Source: Pontibacter sp. E15-1
GTDB lineage: Bacteria > Bacteroidota > Bacteroidia > Cytophagales > Hymenobacteraceae
Direction of reading: 5' to 3'
Assembly: GCF_022601975.1 (NCBI RefSeq)
Contig: NZ_JAKVIR010000025.1
Coordinates: 25,963-89,962 of the forward strand
DNA length: 64,000 bases
The first letter of the stretch is position 1; every line of letters begins with the position of its first letter. A model generated the notes under the pieces. It did not search any database. It was not told the DNA's origin and saw nothing but the letters and a program-made list of their open reading frames with translations. Positions 8,986 to 17,814 of the stretch are shown here, one piece after another. The translations under genes and the position numbers were made by a program.

Positions 8986-10212
8986 TCACGACAGCACCAG
9001 GTCAGGATTGCCGGGGCCAAAGTGCTTCAGCATCACGATGGGGTCGGTGGTTGAATGATTGACGATCGTAACCCCTTCCATGGCGGCTTTCTCACTCACG
9101 AAGAATTCGTCGTTGGTTAACTGGCCGTAACGGATCAAAGCAGGCGTTTCTATGGCCCACTCACCCATTTTGCCATGTCCCTGCATCATGATCAAGCCAT
9201 AGGCAGCACTGTCTTTGATGGTTACTGTTGCGCCCGGGAATACCGTGAGCTCTTTTGCGCTGAACGCGTCTGATTTATAGCACACCCAATTCTCTACATA
9301 TCCTTCGGCCTCCATTTCGGTTACAGCTTTTACAGGCTTGGGTGCCATAAACCTGTTTTCCATCATGTTAGGGTCAACGTTCAGTTCCCAGTCCAGCACC
9401 TCCAGCAACTGGTCATAGTCTCCCATTCTGTCCTCCGGCGTGCCGTTCCAGAGCAGTTCCTCCGGTATGATGGCTTCGTTCACCAGCGACTGGTACATCG
9501 CAAAAACATCAGAGGCTTTCTGAGGCTCGTAGGTGCACATGCTTCCCGGGGCATGGAGCAGCCCCGGCGGAACATCCCAGCCGGTGCCCGGCTCCAGGTG
9601 GAAGGCCTGCGAGTAGTTCGTGATTTTGTTGTCGCCTTTGGTGAAGTTTTCGAGGCATTCGCGGATCTTCTCTTTTGGCGTTCCCGGCGAAATGCCGAAG
9701 AAGGTATAGGGGAAATCGCCCCCGTGGTTATTTAGCTGCGGCGGGAAATAATATGCTTCCGGCTTACCCATCTGCCCAATCAACCTGGCGTGCTCGTCGT
9801 TGTGATGCACGTGGTGAGGCAAAGGGCCCATGTTATCGAAAAACTTAGAGTACATGGGCCAGCTGCCGTGCTCGTCCCACAGACGGTCGCCGATCAACGC
9901 GCCCTTCAGTTCTTCAACGGCATCCTTCAGCAAGACTTTCTCCTCCTTATCGCCATCCTTAAAAACGATAGCGCTCAGGCCCTCGTTTTCTCCGGTTAGC
10001 GGACCATTTTGGGCTGGTGTGGTGGAAGAAAGCCAGCGTTCGTCGATGCCGCCGCGCTGCCCCCCCAGTACATAGTAGTCATCAGGATGTAACTTTATTC
10101 TTCTGCCCGGCACACAAAACGAGCGTGGCACCCAGGTTGGAGCCAAACGCAGAATGCCTTTCCCTTGCGCTAAAGCCTTTGCAGCTAAACTTACTTTTTC
10201 AACTGTTTCCAT
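8986..10212 (-). CDS. Mannose-6-phosphate isomerase-like cupin protein
   Basis: The 408-residue protein resembles class I phosphomannose isomerases. The metal site is suggested by PLPHHVHHNDEHA with KPEAYYFP about 25 residues on, and a later histidine is in GWDVPPGLLHAP. The C-terminal third is a second beta-sandwich (TVFPGATVTIKDSAAYGLI). Family members isomerise aldose and ketose sugars, often phosphorylated. Its stop is 113 bp from the TIM-barrel gene, and 23 bp separate it from the DUF4432 gene upstream, so all four genes are probably one transcript. It could instead be a lyxose- or other-sugar isomerase; the substrate is not assignable. Confidence 0.75.
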   Translation of the reverse strand: METVEKVSLAAKALAQGKGILRLAPTWVPRSFCVPGRRIKLHPDDYYVLGGQRGGIDERWLSSTTPAQNGPLTGENEGLSAIVFKDGDKEEKVLLKDAVEELKGALIGDRLWDEHGSWPMYSKFFDNMGPLPHHVHHNDEHARLIGQMGKPEAYYFPPQLNNHGGDFPYTFFGISPGTPKEKIRECLENFTKGDNKITNYSQAFHLEPGTGWDVPPGLLHAPGSMCTYEPQKASDVFAMYQSLVNEAIIPEELLWNGTPEDRMGDYDQLLEVLDWELNVDPNMMENRFMAPKPVKAVTEMEAEGYVENWVCYKSDAFSAKELTVFPGATVTIKDSAAYGLIMMQGHGKMGEWAIETPALIRYGQLTNDEFFVSEKAAMEGVTIVNHSTTDPIVMLKHFGPGNPDLVLS

Positions 10213-10235
10213 TCTTCTTTTCTGTTACTGTTAGC

Positions 10236-11294
10236 TTAATTTACTTTTAATAATGTTCTGATCCTTGCTTCATCGCTTAAAACTTCAAGCTCCAGGCGGT
10301 ATGCTCTGCTTTCTGCCGGCTGCAGGAATATGAGCTCATCCTGCGCCCGCGCCTTCCCCTGCCCGATGGGTAGGTTCGTGCCCGGCTCCAGCCCCATTAC
10401 ATACTCGCCTTTCCCCCAATGCTGCCAGTTGGTGAGCCAGGGCAGCTGTTCTTTTTGGAAACGTACTGCTACGGCCACACCGATATTCGGATTATATACC
10501 CCACAGGTACATTGCCCCGAGCGATCTGGTGTCGGGTTGATGAAAGCAGCCTCCTCCCCTCCTCCGCTGTGCTCGTATAAAGGGGCGAGGCACTTGCGGA
10601 AGTTGTTGCCTTCCCGGAAAATCTTGTTGTCAGGCGCTCCATCGCGCGGTTGCCACGAACCGTCCCATAGAATATCGGCACCTTCATCTACCAGCGGCCA
10701 GCCAAAATTCAGATGATACAGCAGCATGTGCGGCGCGGCAGTGTTGCCCCGGTTGATTACCTCATCCTGAATCCTGATGGCAGCCTGTCCGATCGTTCCG
10801 GATATAGTGCGCCTCAGCTCCAGGTTAGGCCCGAAAACCTGTGTCTGCCTGATTCTCCCCGTGATGCTCATCTCCATTTTACCGGCCATGGGGTCTGGCT
10901 GAATAATGGATTCGATTTCAGCGGGCGTGTTGCTGATCTGCCCGTGCAGGCCGCGCTCACCATATGTGTCTGCCTCGGGTCCACCCACATGGGTTAAGCC
11001 ACACGTGGTCAGCAAGCCGCCGCCAAATGTCCGGAGCCACGCGATGCCTCTGTCTGAAAACGGTTCGGGAGAGGTAATGCCGGAGTGGCTCAGCCAGGCA
11101 AGGCTGTGCTGGTTGTAAAACGCATCCGCAATGTCCATGGCCCGGTCAATGACGACCTTATAGCGCAGGCCCGTGCCGGTATTGATCCAGGCAATACGGG
11201 TTCCGCGACCAAGGCCATTGTCTAGTACAGCGGTTTCTATACCACCTAACTGTGCGGGGTTGCAGATTTTATTTTCCCAGGTTGAGTGCGCCAA
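10236..11294 (-). CDS. DUF4432 family protein (aldose 1-epimerase-like fold)
   Basis: The 352-residue protein has the DUF4432 hallmarks: ICNPAQLGGIETAVLDNG at the N-terminus, YKVVIDRAMDIADAFYNQ, then GLTHVGGPEADTYGERGLHG, and a late MGLEPGTNLPIG. The fold is related to galactose mutarotase, so a role in sugar anomer or epimer conversion is plausible; I know of no firmly assigned reaction. No in-frame ATG precedes the conserved start. The codon giving MAHSTW is TTG at 11294, with a stop a few codons upstream, so a TTG start is likely. It sits first among the four cytoplasmic genes after susD pair 2, 150 bp downstream of it. Confidence 0.85.
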   Translation of the reverse strand: MAHSTWENKICNPAQLGGIETAVLDNGLGRGTRIAWINTGTGLRYKVVIDRAMDIADAFYNQHSLAWLSHSGITSPEPFSDRGIAWLRTFGGGLLTTCGLTHVGGPEADTYGERGLHGQISNTPAEIESIIQPDPMAGKMEMSITGRIRQTQVFGPNLELRRTISGTIGQAAIRIQDEVINRGNTAAPHMLLYHLNFGWPLVDEGADILWDGSWQPRDGAPDNKIFREGNNFRKCLAPLYEHSGGGEEAAFINPTPDRSGQCTCGVYNPNIGVAVAVRFQKEQLPWLTNWQHWGKGEYVMGLEPGTNLPIGQGKARAQDELIFLQPAESRAYRLELEVLSDEARIRTLLKVN

Positions 11295-11444
11295 TGTGTT
11301 TGTGTATGATGATTATACAATGCTTTCAGAAATATGCTCTTTTAAACTACCCAAACACCAACGGATAGAGTCTTTGCCCTTTTCTGTTGGTGCGTATACA
11401 ATCAGTCGCCTTTATGACGACCCGGCAGTTCTTTTCCTGAAGTA

Positions 11445-12947
11445 TTAAAAATAAGGGCTCAAAGCAGCCTCGTCAGCCGGAAGTGCATAGTATAAGCTTA
11501 TGTTGCTGAACACATGGCTACGCGGGGCTGAGCCCTCAGGATAATAATACGCCTGTGGATTTGCTTTTACTCTTTCCCCGTATGCAGTAATTACATCTAT
11601 GGCCCTGCCTGTTCTTACCAAATCGAACCAGCGCTTATTCTCGAAGGCTAATTCTACTCTTCTTTCGTGATATATAGCTTCCAGTAAATCTCCTCCTGAA
11701 TAATCGTCCAGGCTGGCACGGTTGCGCACCATGTCCAGGTAGTCTGCTGCTTCGCCTTCTTTGCCTTGCTCGGCCAATGCTTCTGCCAGAAACAACAGGA
11801 CTTCCGAGTAGCGGTATATAGGCCAGTTCATTCCGTGGTTGTTGTGCAAGGCATGGGGCTTGGCATATTTCTTTATATATGGATACACTTTATCTTCCCG
11901 GGCACTTCCGCTCAAAGTGATATACCCTATGGAAGCCGCTTCTCTTTCGTCCCCTTCTTCGTAGGCGGCAATGATATCGGGCGTAGGAATATTATTTCCC
12001 TCCCCATCAATCGGCTGCGGATTGGAGGTGCCGGTGATGGTCACAAGTTCCCCAGGGCTAATAGGGCGGGGCATAAACTGGTATAGAAAGTTTCCGTTAA
12101 GCCCTGCGGAGCCTTCCAGGAACTGCACCTCAAACACCGACTCGATGTTGTTCTTGTTTCCGGTGGAATTCGAGAAGGCTTCGGCATATTCAGGTATCAG
12201 GGCATATTCGCCGCTGTTCACAACTTCCCTCAGCAGCGTTTCGGCCTCTGCCCACTTTTTCTGCACGATATACACGTTGGCCAGTAAGGTTCTTGCCGCA
12301 CCCGATGTGGCCCTTCCTTCTTCCTGTTTCGATTTCGGTGGCAACAAAGAGGCGGCCTCTCTGGCGTCTGCAATAATCTGGGTATAAAGCCCTTCTTCCG
12401 ACGTCAGGGGCAAAGCGGCTTCCTCCCGGTTGGGCACAGGAGTTAAGTGCAAGGGCACACTCCCAAAGTAACGCACCAGCTCGAAATAGGCGTAGGCCCT
12501 GAGGAACTTGGCTTGTCCGATTATATTGTCTTTCATCGCCTTATCACTAAATTCCACCTGATCGATGGACGCCAGTATCTGGTTAGTGCGGGCGATGATC
12601 TGATAATCCAGCCGGTACTGGTTAAGCACATGCGTATTGGACGTGACGCCATTGGCAGTCGGGATAGCGAAATCGGCTATGTCCTCCTGTTGTTCCGTAG
12701 CCCCAAAAAGCGGGTTTCTGGCATAGTAGGTATTATCGGAGTGCATTTCCCCTAAAAGCCAGGCCCGGTCGTTTACAATGCTCCGGAGCGGCACATACGC
12801 CGCATTGACGGCCTGTTGGAAATCGGCCGGCTTTTTAAAAAAGGTCGCCGAACTCAACGATGTTTCCGGCACAACCTCCAGAAAGTTATCCTTACAGCCT
12901 GTCAGCGTGGCGCCCACAAGCAAGATTAGTATGATTCCTTTTTTCAT
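11445..12947 (-). CDS. susD: RagB/SusD family nutrient-uptake lipoprotein (pair 2)
   Basis: The 500-residue lipoprotein has lipobox LTGC at residues 15-18 after a short hydrophobic signal. SusD landmarks are IIGQAKFLRAYAYFELVRYFG (N-terminal TPR helices), NWPIYRYSEVLLFLAEAL in the middle, YHERRVELAFENKRWFDLVR, and a final YALPADEAALSPYF. It starts 49 bp after the susC pair 2 stop, so the two are co-transcribed and should form one outer-membrane complex. It is clearly diverged from the SusD at 1294-2802, so the pairs probably take different ligands. Confidence 0.93.
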   Translation of the reverse strand: MKKGIILILLVGATLTGCKDNFLEVVPETSLSSATFFKKPADFQQAVNAAYVPLRSIVNDRAWLLGEMHSDNTYYARNPLFGATEQQEDIADFAIPTANGVTSNTHVLNQYRLDYQIIARTNQILASIDQVEFSDKAMKDNIIGQAKFLRAYAYFELVRYFGSVPLHLTPVPNREEAALPLTSEEGLYTQIIADAREAASLLPPKSKQEEGRATSGAARTLLANVYIVQKKWAEAETLLREVVNSGEYALIPEYAEAFSNSTGNKNNIESVFEVQFLEGSAGLNGNFLYQFMPRPISPGELVTITGTSNPQPIDGEGNNIPTPDIIAAYEEGDEREAASIGYITLSGSAREDKVYPYIKKYAKPHALHNNHGMNWPIYRYSEVLLFLAEALAEQGKEGEAADYLDMVRNRASLDDYSGGDLLEAIYHERRVELAFENKRWFDLVRTGRAIDVITAYGERVKANPQAYYYPEGSAPRSHVFSNISLYYALPADEAALSPYF

Positions 12948-12996
12948 TATATATAGAAATAACGATGTCAGAATAAATTTTAAATACAGGTATCTG

Positions 12997-15900
12997 CTAG
13001 AAGTTCAGATTTACACCGAGGGTATAGGTGCGCGGTACCGGGTAGTTGGAAAGGTCAATTCCCTGGCTCAGGTTACCGCCGTCGCCATTACCTGCCCTAT
13101 TACCGCTTGTCTCCGGGTTAGGGCCGCCCGTATAGTTGGTGAACACATAGGCCTGCTGAACAGACGCGTAGAGTCTGGCTGACTTGATAAACTTGGTGAT
13201 CGCGCCGACATCGTACCCGAGTGTGATGTTTTTGATCGTAAAATAAGACGCATCCTGAATAAAGTGGCTGCTCATCCAGTCTCTTTCAATACCTGTCACG
13301 TTACCCCCGCCCACTGTTGTACCAAAAACGCCGTCGCCCGGGTTGTCCACTGACCTGAAGCGGTTTTTAACACCTTCCACCATATTGAAAACACCGTCCA
13401 GGTTGGCTGTGCTATACAGGTGGCGAACCAGGAGCTGGTTGCCATACGAGCCGGAGCCTACGATGCTGAGATCAAACTTGCCGTATTGGAAGTTGTTGGT
13501 GATGCCGTAAATAAAATCGGGGAAAGGGTTGCCGATAATGGTTCGGTCGTCGTTGTCTCCTCCGTTGGTGATTATCCCGTCACCGTTTAAATCCCTCAGC
13601 TTAATACTACCCACCGTTGAGCGGCCCGGGACCTGCGGGGAACTGTTGAGGTCTTCTTCATTCATATACAGACCTTCCTTTACCAGACCATAAAACTGGC
13701 CAAAGGGCTGCCCCACCTGGGTTATATGGAAGGTACCGTAAACCCTGTCTATCCCTTCGGCCAGGGCAACCACCTTGTTCCGGTTGAATGAAATGTTGGC
13801 ATTGGTTGTCCAGTTAAACTTGCCTTCGGTATTCCGGGTAATGAGCGCAAACTCATGCCCCCAGAAGTCGATCTCGCCAATGTTGTCGTTGAAGTTAGTG
13901 AAGCCAGACTCCTGCGGTACCTGCACGCTATAAAGCAGGTTGGTGGTTGTCTTTTTATAGAAATCATATATAAACTGTACCCTGTCGTTGAACAGGCCCA
14001 GGTCCAAACCAACATCGAATTGCTTGGTGGTCTCCCATCCCAGGTTGTTGTTGGCCAGAGAGGTCACTACCGCCCCAGGGGCAACCGTATTACCAAAAGC
14101 CGCATTCACCGTATTGTTCACCAGGGCGTACTGGGTATAGTTACCAATGTTGTTGTTGCCTGTAACGCCGTAGCTGGCCCGCACTTTTGCAAACGATACC
14201 TGGCTGACATCCTGCAGGAAGGGCTCATCAGACATGATCCAGCCGACGGAAGCAGAGGGGAAAACGCCCCACCGGTTCTCCTCTCCGAAGCGGGAAGAAC
14301 CGTCGCTGCGAACAGCGGCGCTAAACAGGTATTTGCCCTTGTAATTGTAAGTGAGCCTTGACAGGAAAGAGGTCAGACTCCACTCTTCCACACCGCTGTA
14401 GGTACCGCTCCTGTTTATGTTAAGTCCTGCCTGCACAGTAGGCAGCCGGTCGTCGGCATACGTGTCGGCCTGAATGCGGGCTCTGTCATACCGGAACCGC
14501 TGGTTTGTAAAACCACCCAACAGCTCAAAATTATGATCGTTGAATCTCTTGCTATAGGTAGCCAGGTTCTCGTTCAGCCAGGTAAGGGACTTGGAGTTAT
14601 CTCTGATGGAAACTGCTGTGGTTGGAATAGGTGTGTTGATGCTACTCGTAGCTGTGGAAGGGTTGAAAAAGAAGAACTCCGAGTTCGCCGTCTCCACATT
14701 GAATGTAGACTTCAGCACCAGTCCTTCAATCGGCTCATACTGCACATATGCGTTCGAAATCAGGCTTATCGTCTCGGTTTCGTTTACCAGTTCTTCCGCT
14801 GCCCGCACCCAGTTGGGATAGGCGAAAATATTACCGGTTTCTGCAGGGAACCTGTTGAACAAGGTCAATTCCCCGTTTTCGTCATATATAGGCATGACCG
14901 GCCAGGTGTGCAGCGCGTTGAAAAGAATACCTGTTCCCCTGTCTCCGTCTGTTCTTGGCGTGTTGTCAAAGATATAGGAAGGGGCCAGGTTCAAACCTAT
15001 TGTCACCTTATCAGACACCTCGTAATTGGAGTTGAGACGTGCCGAGTATCTTTTGTACTCGTTATTCAGAACAACCCCTTCCTGATCAAAGACGCCGAGT
15101 ACTAAGGCCGTGTTTAACTTGTCTTTGTTGGAGGTGATGGATAAATCGTAACTCTGGATAGGGGCCGTTCGCAGCAAAGCACCATACCAGTCGTTGTTTT
15201 TGCCTTCATACCGCGAAGGATCCTGAAAAACCTCCGGCACAGGCTTCCCTGCATCCTCATAGTATTCTTTTTTGAACTGGGCAAATTCAACGGCATCCAG
15301 CATTTTTATTCTACCCCGCTCGGGCACTTTCTGTATACCGCGGTAGGCGCTGAAACTAACGTTTGTCTGGCCTGCCGTTCCCTTTTTAGTCGTAATCAGC
15401 ACGACTCCGTTCGCTGCCCTAGAGCCATATAAAGAGGTGGAAGCCGCATCCTTCAGTATCGTGATGTCCTGAATCTCGTTCGGGTTGATCGCACCTATAC
15501 CGCCTGTGATAGGGAAACCATCCACCACGTACAACGGGTCGCTCCCGCCTGTTACAGACAACTGCCCCCGAATCCTGACTGACATACCCTGCCCGGGCTT
15601 GCCGGTGGCCTGGTTTATCTGGACGCCGGCTAACTTGCCCTGCAGCTTTTGCGTTACCTGCGAAACCGGGATGTCTTTTATCTCCTTGGTACTGATGGTC
15701 TGTACAGACCCTGTCACCTCCTCCTTCAGCTGGCTGCCGTACCCTACCACCACTACTTCCTGCAATGCTTTTGTGTCGTCTCCCAGTTGCACGTTTACAG
15801 TGGAGCGGTTATTTATCGCCACTTCCTTATTCTCGAATCCTATGTAAGAAAAGACCAGGGTGCCCCTTCCATCGGACACATTAATAGAGTAAGTACCGTC

Positions 15901-16086
15901 TGCACCAGTGGGGGCAGCGGTAGAGGTTCCCTTCAGAACAACCGTCACGCCAGGCAAGGCAACACCGCTTTTGTCCGTGACTTTACCCGTCACTGCGGTG
16001 CCCTGCCCAAGCACGTTCGTCATAGAAAAAATCAGAAGATAAAGCACCAACACGTACCGCCTCTCTTTTAGTAAATAATTCTTCAT
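12997..16086 (-). CDS. susC: SusC/RagA TonB-linked outer-membrane protein (pair 2)
   Basis: The 1029-residue transporter has a signal peptide (1-27), a carboxypeptidase-regulatory-like domain (about 32-105, GKVTDKSGVALPGVTV), a TonB-box-like QEVVVVGYGSQ near 110, a plug with LQGKLAGVQINQATGKPG and YVVDGFPITGG (about 145-200), and a barrel ending TYTLGVNLNF. It has the same length as the SusC at 2828-5917, with strong likeness in the first 115 residues and much divergence in the barrel. This suggests duplication followed by change of ligand. Its 5' leader contains a MITE-like insert only about 40 bp from the ATG. Confidence 0.95.
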   Translation of the reverse strand: MKNYLLKERRYVLVLYLLIFSMTNVLGQGTAVTGKVTDKSGVALPGVTVVLKGTSTAAPTGADGTYSINVSDGRGTLVFSYIGFENKEVAINNRSTVNVQLGDDTKALQEVVVVGYGSQLKEEVTGSVQTISTKEIKDIPVSQVTQKLQGKLAGVQINQATGKPGQGMSVRIRGQLSVTGGSDPLYVVDGFPITGGIGAINPNEIQDITILKDAASTSLYGSRAANGVVLITTKKGTAGQTNVSFSAYRGIQKVPERGRIKMLDAVEFAQFKKEYYEDAGKPVPEVFQDPSRYEGKNNDWYGALLRTAPIQSYDLSITSNKDKLNTALVLGVFDQEGVVLNNEYKRYSARLNSNYEVSDKVTIGLNLAPSYIFDNTPRTDGDRGTGILFNALHTWPVMPIYDENGELTLFNRFPAETGNIFAYPNWVRAAEELVNETETISLISNAYVQYEPIEGLVLKSTFNVETANSEFFFFNPSTATSSINTPIPTTAVSIRDNSKSLTWLNENLATYSKRFNDHNFELLGGFTNQRFRYDRARIQADTYADDRLPTVQAGLNINRSGTYSGVEEWSLTSFLSRLTYNYKGKYLFSAAVRSDGSSRFGEENRWGVFPSASVGWIMSDEPFLQDVSQVSFAKVRASYGVTGNNNIGNYTQYALVNNTVNAAFGNTVAPGAVVTSLANNNLGWETTKQFDVGLDLGLFNDRVQFIYDFYKKTTTNLLYSVQVPQESGFTNFNDNIGEIDFWGHEFALITRNTEGKFNWTTNANISFNRNKVVALAEGIDRVYGTFHITQVGQPFGQFYGLVKEGLYMNEEDLNSSPQVPGRSTVGSIKLRDLNGDGIITNGGDNDDRTIIGNPFPDFIYGITNNFQYGKFDLSIVGSGSYGNQLLVRHLYSTANLDGVFNMVEGVKNRFRSVDNPGDGVFGTTVGGGNVTGIERDWMSSHFIQDASYFTIKNITLGYDVGAITKFIKSARLYASVQQAYVFTNYTGGPNPETSGNRAGNGDGGNLSQGIDLSNYPVPRTYTLGVNLNF

Positions 16087-16125
16087 CGCTTCTTAATTAT
16101 GGTTAAACCTTCATTTTTAGAGATT

Positions 16126-16245
16126 ATCAGGACTTTCGCATCTAATCGCAACACGGAGCGAATGCAGCCTGCCGTTATTATGTGTTCTCACCAACAACTT
16201 GTTGGGCAAAAGACGCAACAAGGGCAGCTTTGCGAAAGTCCTGAT
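16126..16245. mobile_element. MITE-like element with 15-bp terminal inverted repeats
   Basis: The left end ATCAGGACTTTCGCA (16126-16140) is the exact reverse complement of the right end at 16231-16245. ATTAT occurs at both edges (16123-16127 and 16244-16248), overlapping the ends, and could be a target duplication. The 120-bp body encodes nothing and holds an internal CAACAACTTGTTG palindrome. A partial second copy lies at 19635-19740. It sits in the leader between the susC pair 2 promoter area and its start codon. Confidence 0.7.
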
Positions 16246-16613
16246 TATAAGACCATCGCATGGTATCGGAATAGCAACTATTTTTAACTATAATATTATA
16301 TTTTATTAAAATATAAAGCAGCCTTCGGCCTGACTTGTGTAACAGAAATATCTGTAACAGAAGCATATAGGTACTATATATAAATTAATATATTATATAT
16401 AAATAATGATTGCCAGATTGCATTTTCCCCATAAACAGAAAAGGAAAGGTATTGCTGCAGTAGTGTATAAACGCTCATTTTTACAGCTGATAGATGAGCG
16501 TGCTATACTGACTTTATCTAATGTTAATTTAGCGATTATTACTTGTCCAGCTGTCCTGAACTGTGCTGTACTGGGGTTGATTTTGTATGTAGCACAGTTG
16601 GGCCTTTATTCAG
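16246..16613 (-). promoter_or_regulatory. AT-rich upstream region of susC pair 2
   Basis: This non-coding stretch between the DUF1080 stop and the MITE-like element includes a very AT-rich block (about 16265-16410, TATATA-rich) suited to a Bacteroidota promoter reading minus toward susC pair 2. I could not fix a convincing -33 TTTG / -7 TANNTTTG pair by eye, so the assignment is positional only. Confidence 0.4.
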
Positions 16614-17429
16614 CTACAGTTGCTTTAACCGCAGGTTCCGGTACTCTACCTTCATGGGCGGGCCAACATGCACCTGCACCCCCAGGGCCCCTTTTAGTTG
16701 CCGGTTTAAAGTATCGTTATCTGTCACATCGCTCATCAACACCCCATTAACGTAGTGCTGCAACCTGTTGCCCTTCACTACCAAATGAAAATCATTCCAG
16801 TCCTCGCTCTTGATCAAAGCCAGTAATGAATCCGGCTCCCCTAACGAACCGGTGATGTTTCTCCCGAGCCAGGCATTATTCTTAATGTTATCCCTCAGCG
16901 TGCCCGTTGGGTTCTCCTGCGGGTTTATCAAAACTTCCTCGCCGCGGTAGGCCAAAGTAGTTCTCCCACGCTCTTCGTAATTTTGCCCGGTATAGCGTTT
17001 TTTCCCATCTATATCGGCCTGGTAGCCCTTCAGGGCGAAAGGAATACTGTCTAACTCAATGCTTCGGTAGTTAACCCCCGTGTTCCCGTCTGCAGTAATC
17101 CGGAATTCTCCTTTCAGCTCAAAATCAGCGGGTTGGCCGCCTTGCCAGATCAGAAAAGTATTGCGCTTCAGCAGCTTGTCGGGCGTAACCTCCCCTACCA
17201 GGTTCCCGTTTTCTATCCTCCAATAGGCCGTGTCTCCCTTCCATCCCTCCAAAGTCTCCCCGTTGAGTAACTGCACGTAGCCAGCCTCTTCCCCTGCTGT
17301 GTTCTCTTCGAGTGCGGTCCCTCCTTCTTCCGGATTATCCATACCAGGCGAATTGCAACCGCTTATCATAACTGCGGCGAGCATTATTCCCACCTGAACT
17401 GGTTTGAAACGGAGTAGCATCTTTCTCAT
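16614..17429 (-). CDS. DUF1080 family lipoprotein (3-keto-disaccharide hydrolase-like)
   Basis: The 271-residue protein has a signal peptide and lipobox ISGC (about residues 22-25), a short acidic linker, then one DUF1080 domain (about 50-271). The domain shows GYVQLLNGETLEGWKGD, YWRIENGNLVGE, GNTGVNYRSIEL, NDFHLVVKGNRLQHYVNG and a final MKVEYRNLRLKQL. The concanavalin-like DUF1080 proteins have been characterised as 3-keto-glycoside hydrolases, cutting sugars that a dehydrogenase has first oxidised at C3. The lipobox places it in the periplasm or on the outer membrane. It lies between the GntR regulator and susC pair 2 on the same strand, and with the Gfo/Idh gene it points to an oxidative glycoside pathway. 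Confidence 0.88.
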   Translation of the reverse strand: MRKMLLRFKPVQVGIMLAAVMISGCNSPGMDNPEEGGTALEENTAGEEAGYVQLLNGETLEGWKGDTAYWRIENGNLVGEVTPDKLLKRNTFLIWQGGQPADFELKGEFRITADGNTGVNYRSIELDSIPFALKGYQADIDGKKRYTGQNYEERGRTTLAYRGEEVLINPQENPTGTLRDNIKNNAWLGRNITGSLGEPDSLLALIKSEDWNDFHLVVKGNRLQHYVNGVLMSDVTDNDTLNRQLKGALGVQVHVGPPMKVEYRNLRLKQL

Positions 17430-17658
17430 GCGTTATATAGTATATGACAGACCTTAGTTAGCAAGGAGCTAGGGCAGCTCTAGTACTTTTTAGCCTAGCT
17501 CATATCCCCTTGTTTAGTTAAATCTAATGTGTTTCCCTTAGACAACTGTCATGTACTGTGCTGAGGACAGGCATTCTCTATTGGTTTTGGAGAGAAGCCG
17601 GATAGAAATTTTCCGAAAAGAAATCTCCTTTTATGTAGCCGGGGTGGCTACAATTATG

Positions 17659-17703
17659 AGCAAGTTTACATTTCGTTTTTTGGAAGCGAAATGTAAACTT
17701 GCT
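17659..17703. repeat. Perfect 17-bp hairpin between GntR and DUF1080 genes
   Basis: AGCAAGTTTACATTTCG (17659-17675) pairs with its exact complement (17687-17703) across an 11-nt loop. No T-run follows on the minus strand, so it is a poor terminator for the GntR gene. It may be a protein-binding palindrome upstream of DUF1080 or an RNA processing site. Confidence 0.55.
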
Positions 17704-17814
17704 TTAACTTACGCACAGACCTGCGCTACAACAAGCCGCACTTTTTATATACCTACTGGCAAAATAGGTATGGGCAAGACAAGGCACAAAGTAAGATACC
17801 GGTGAGGTAAAGTG

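Noticed and set aside
17659..17703. Hairpin considered as the GntR terminator
   Set aside because: The stem is perfect but no T-run follows on the minus strand; kept only as an inverted repeat.
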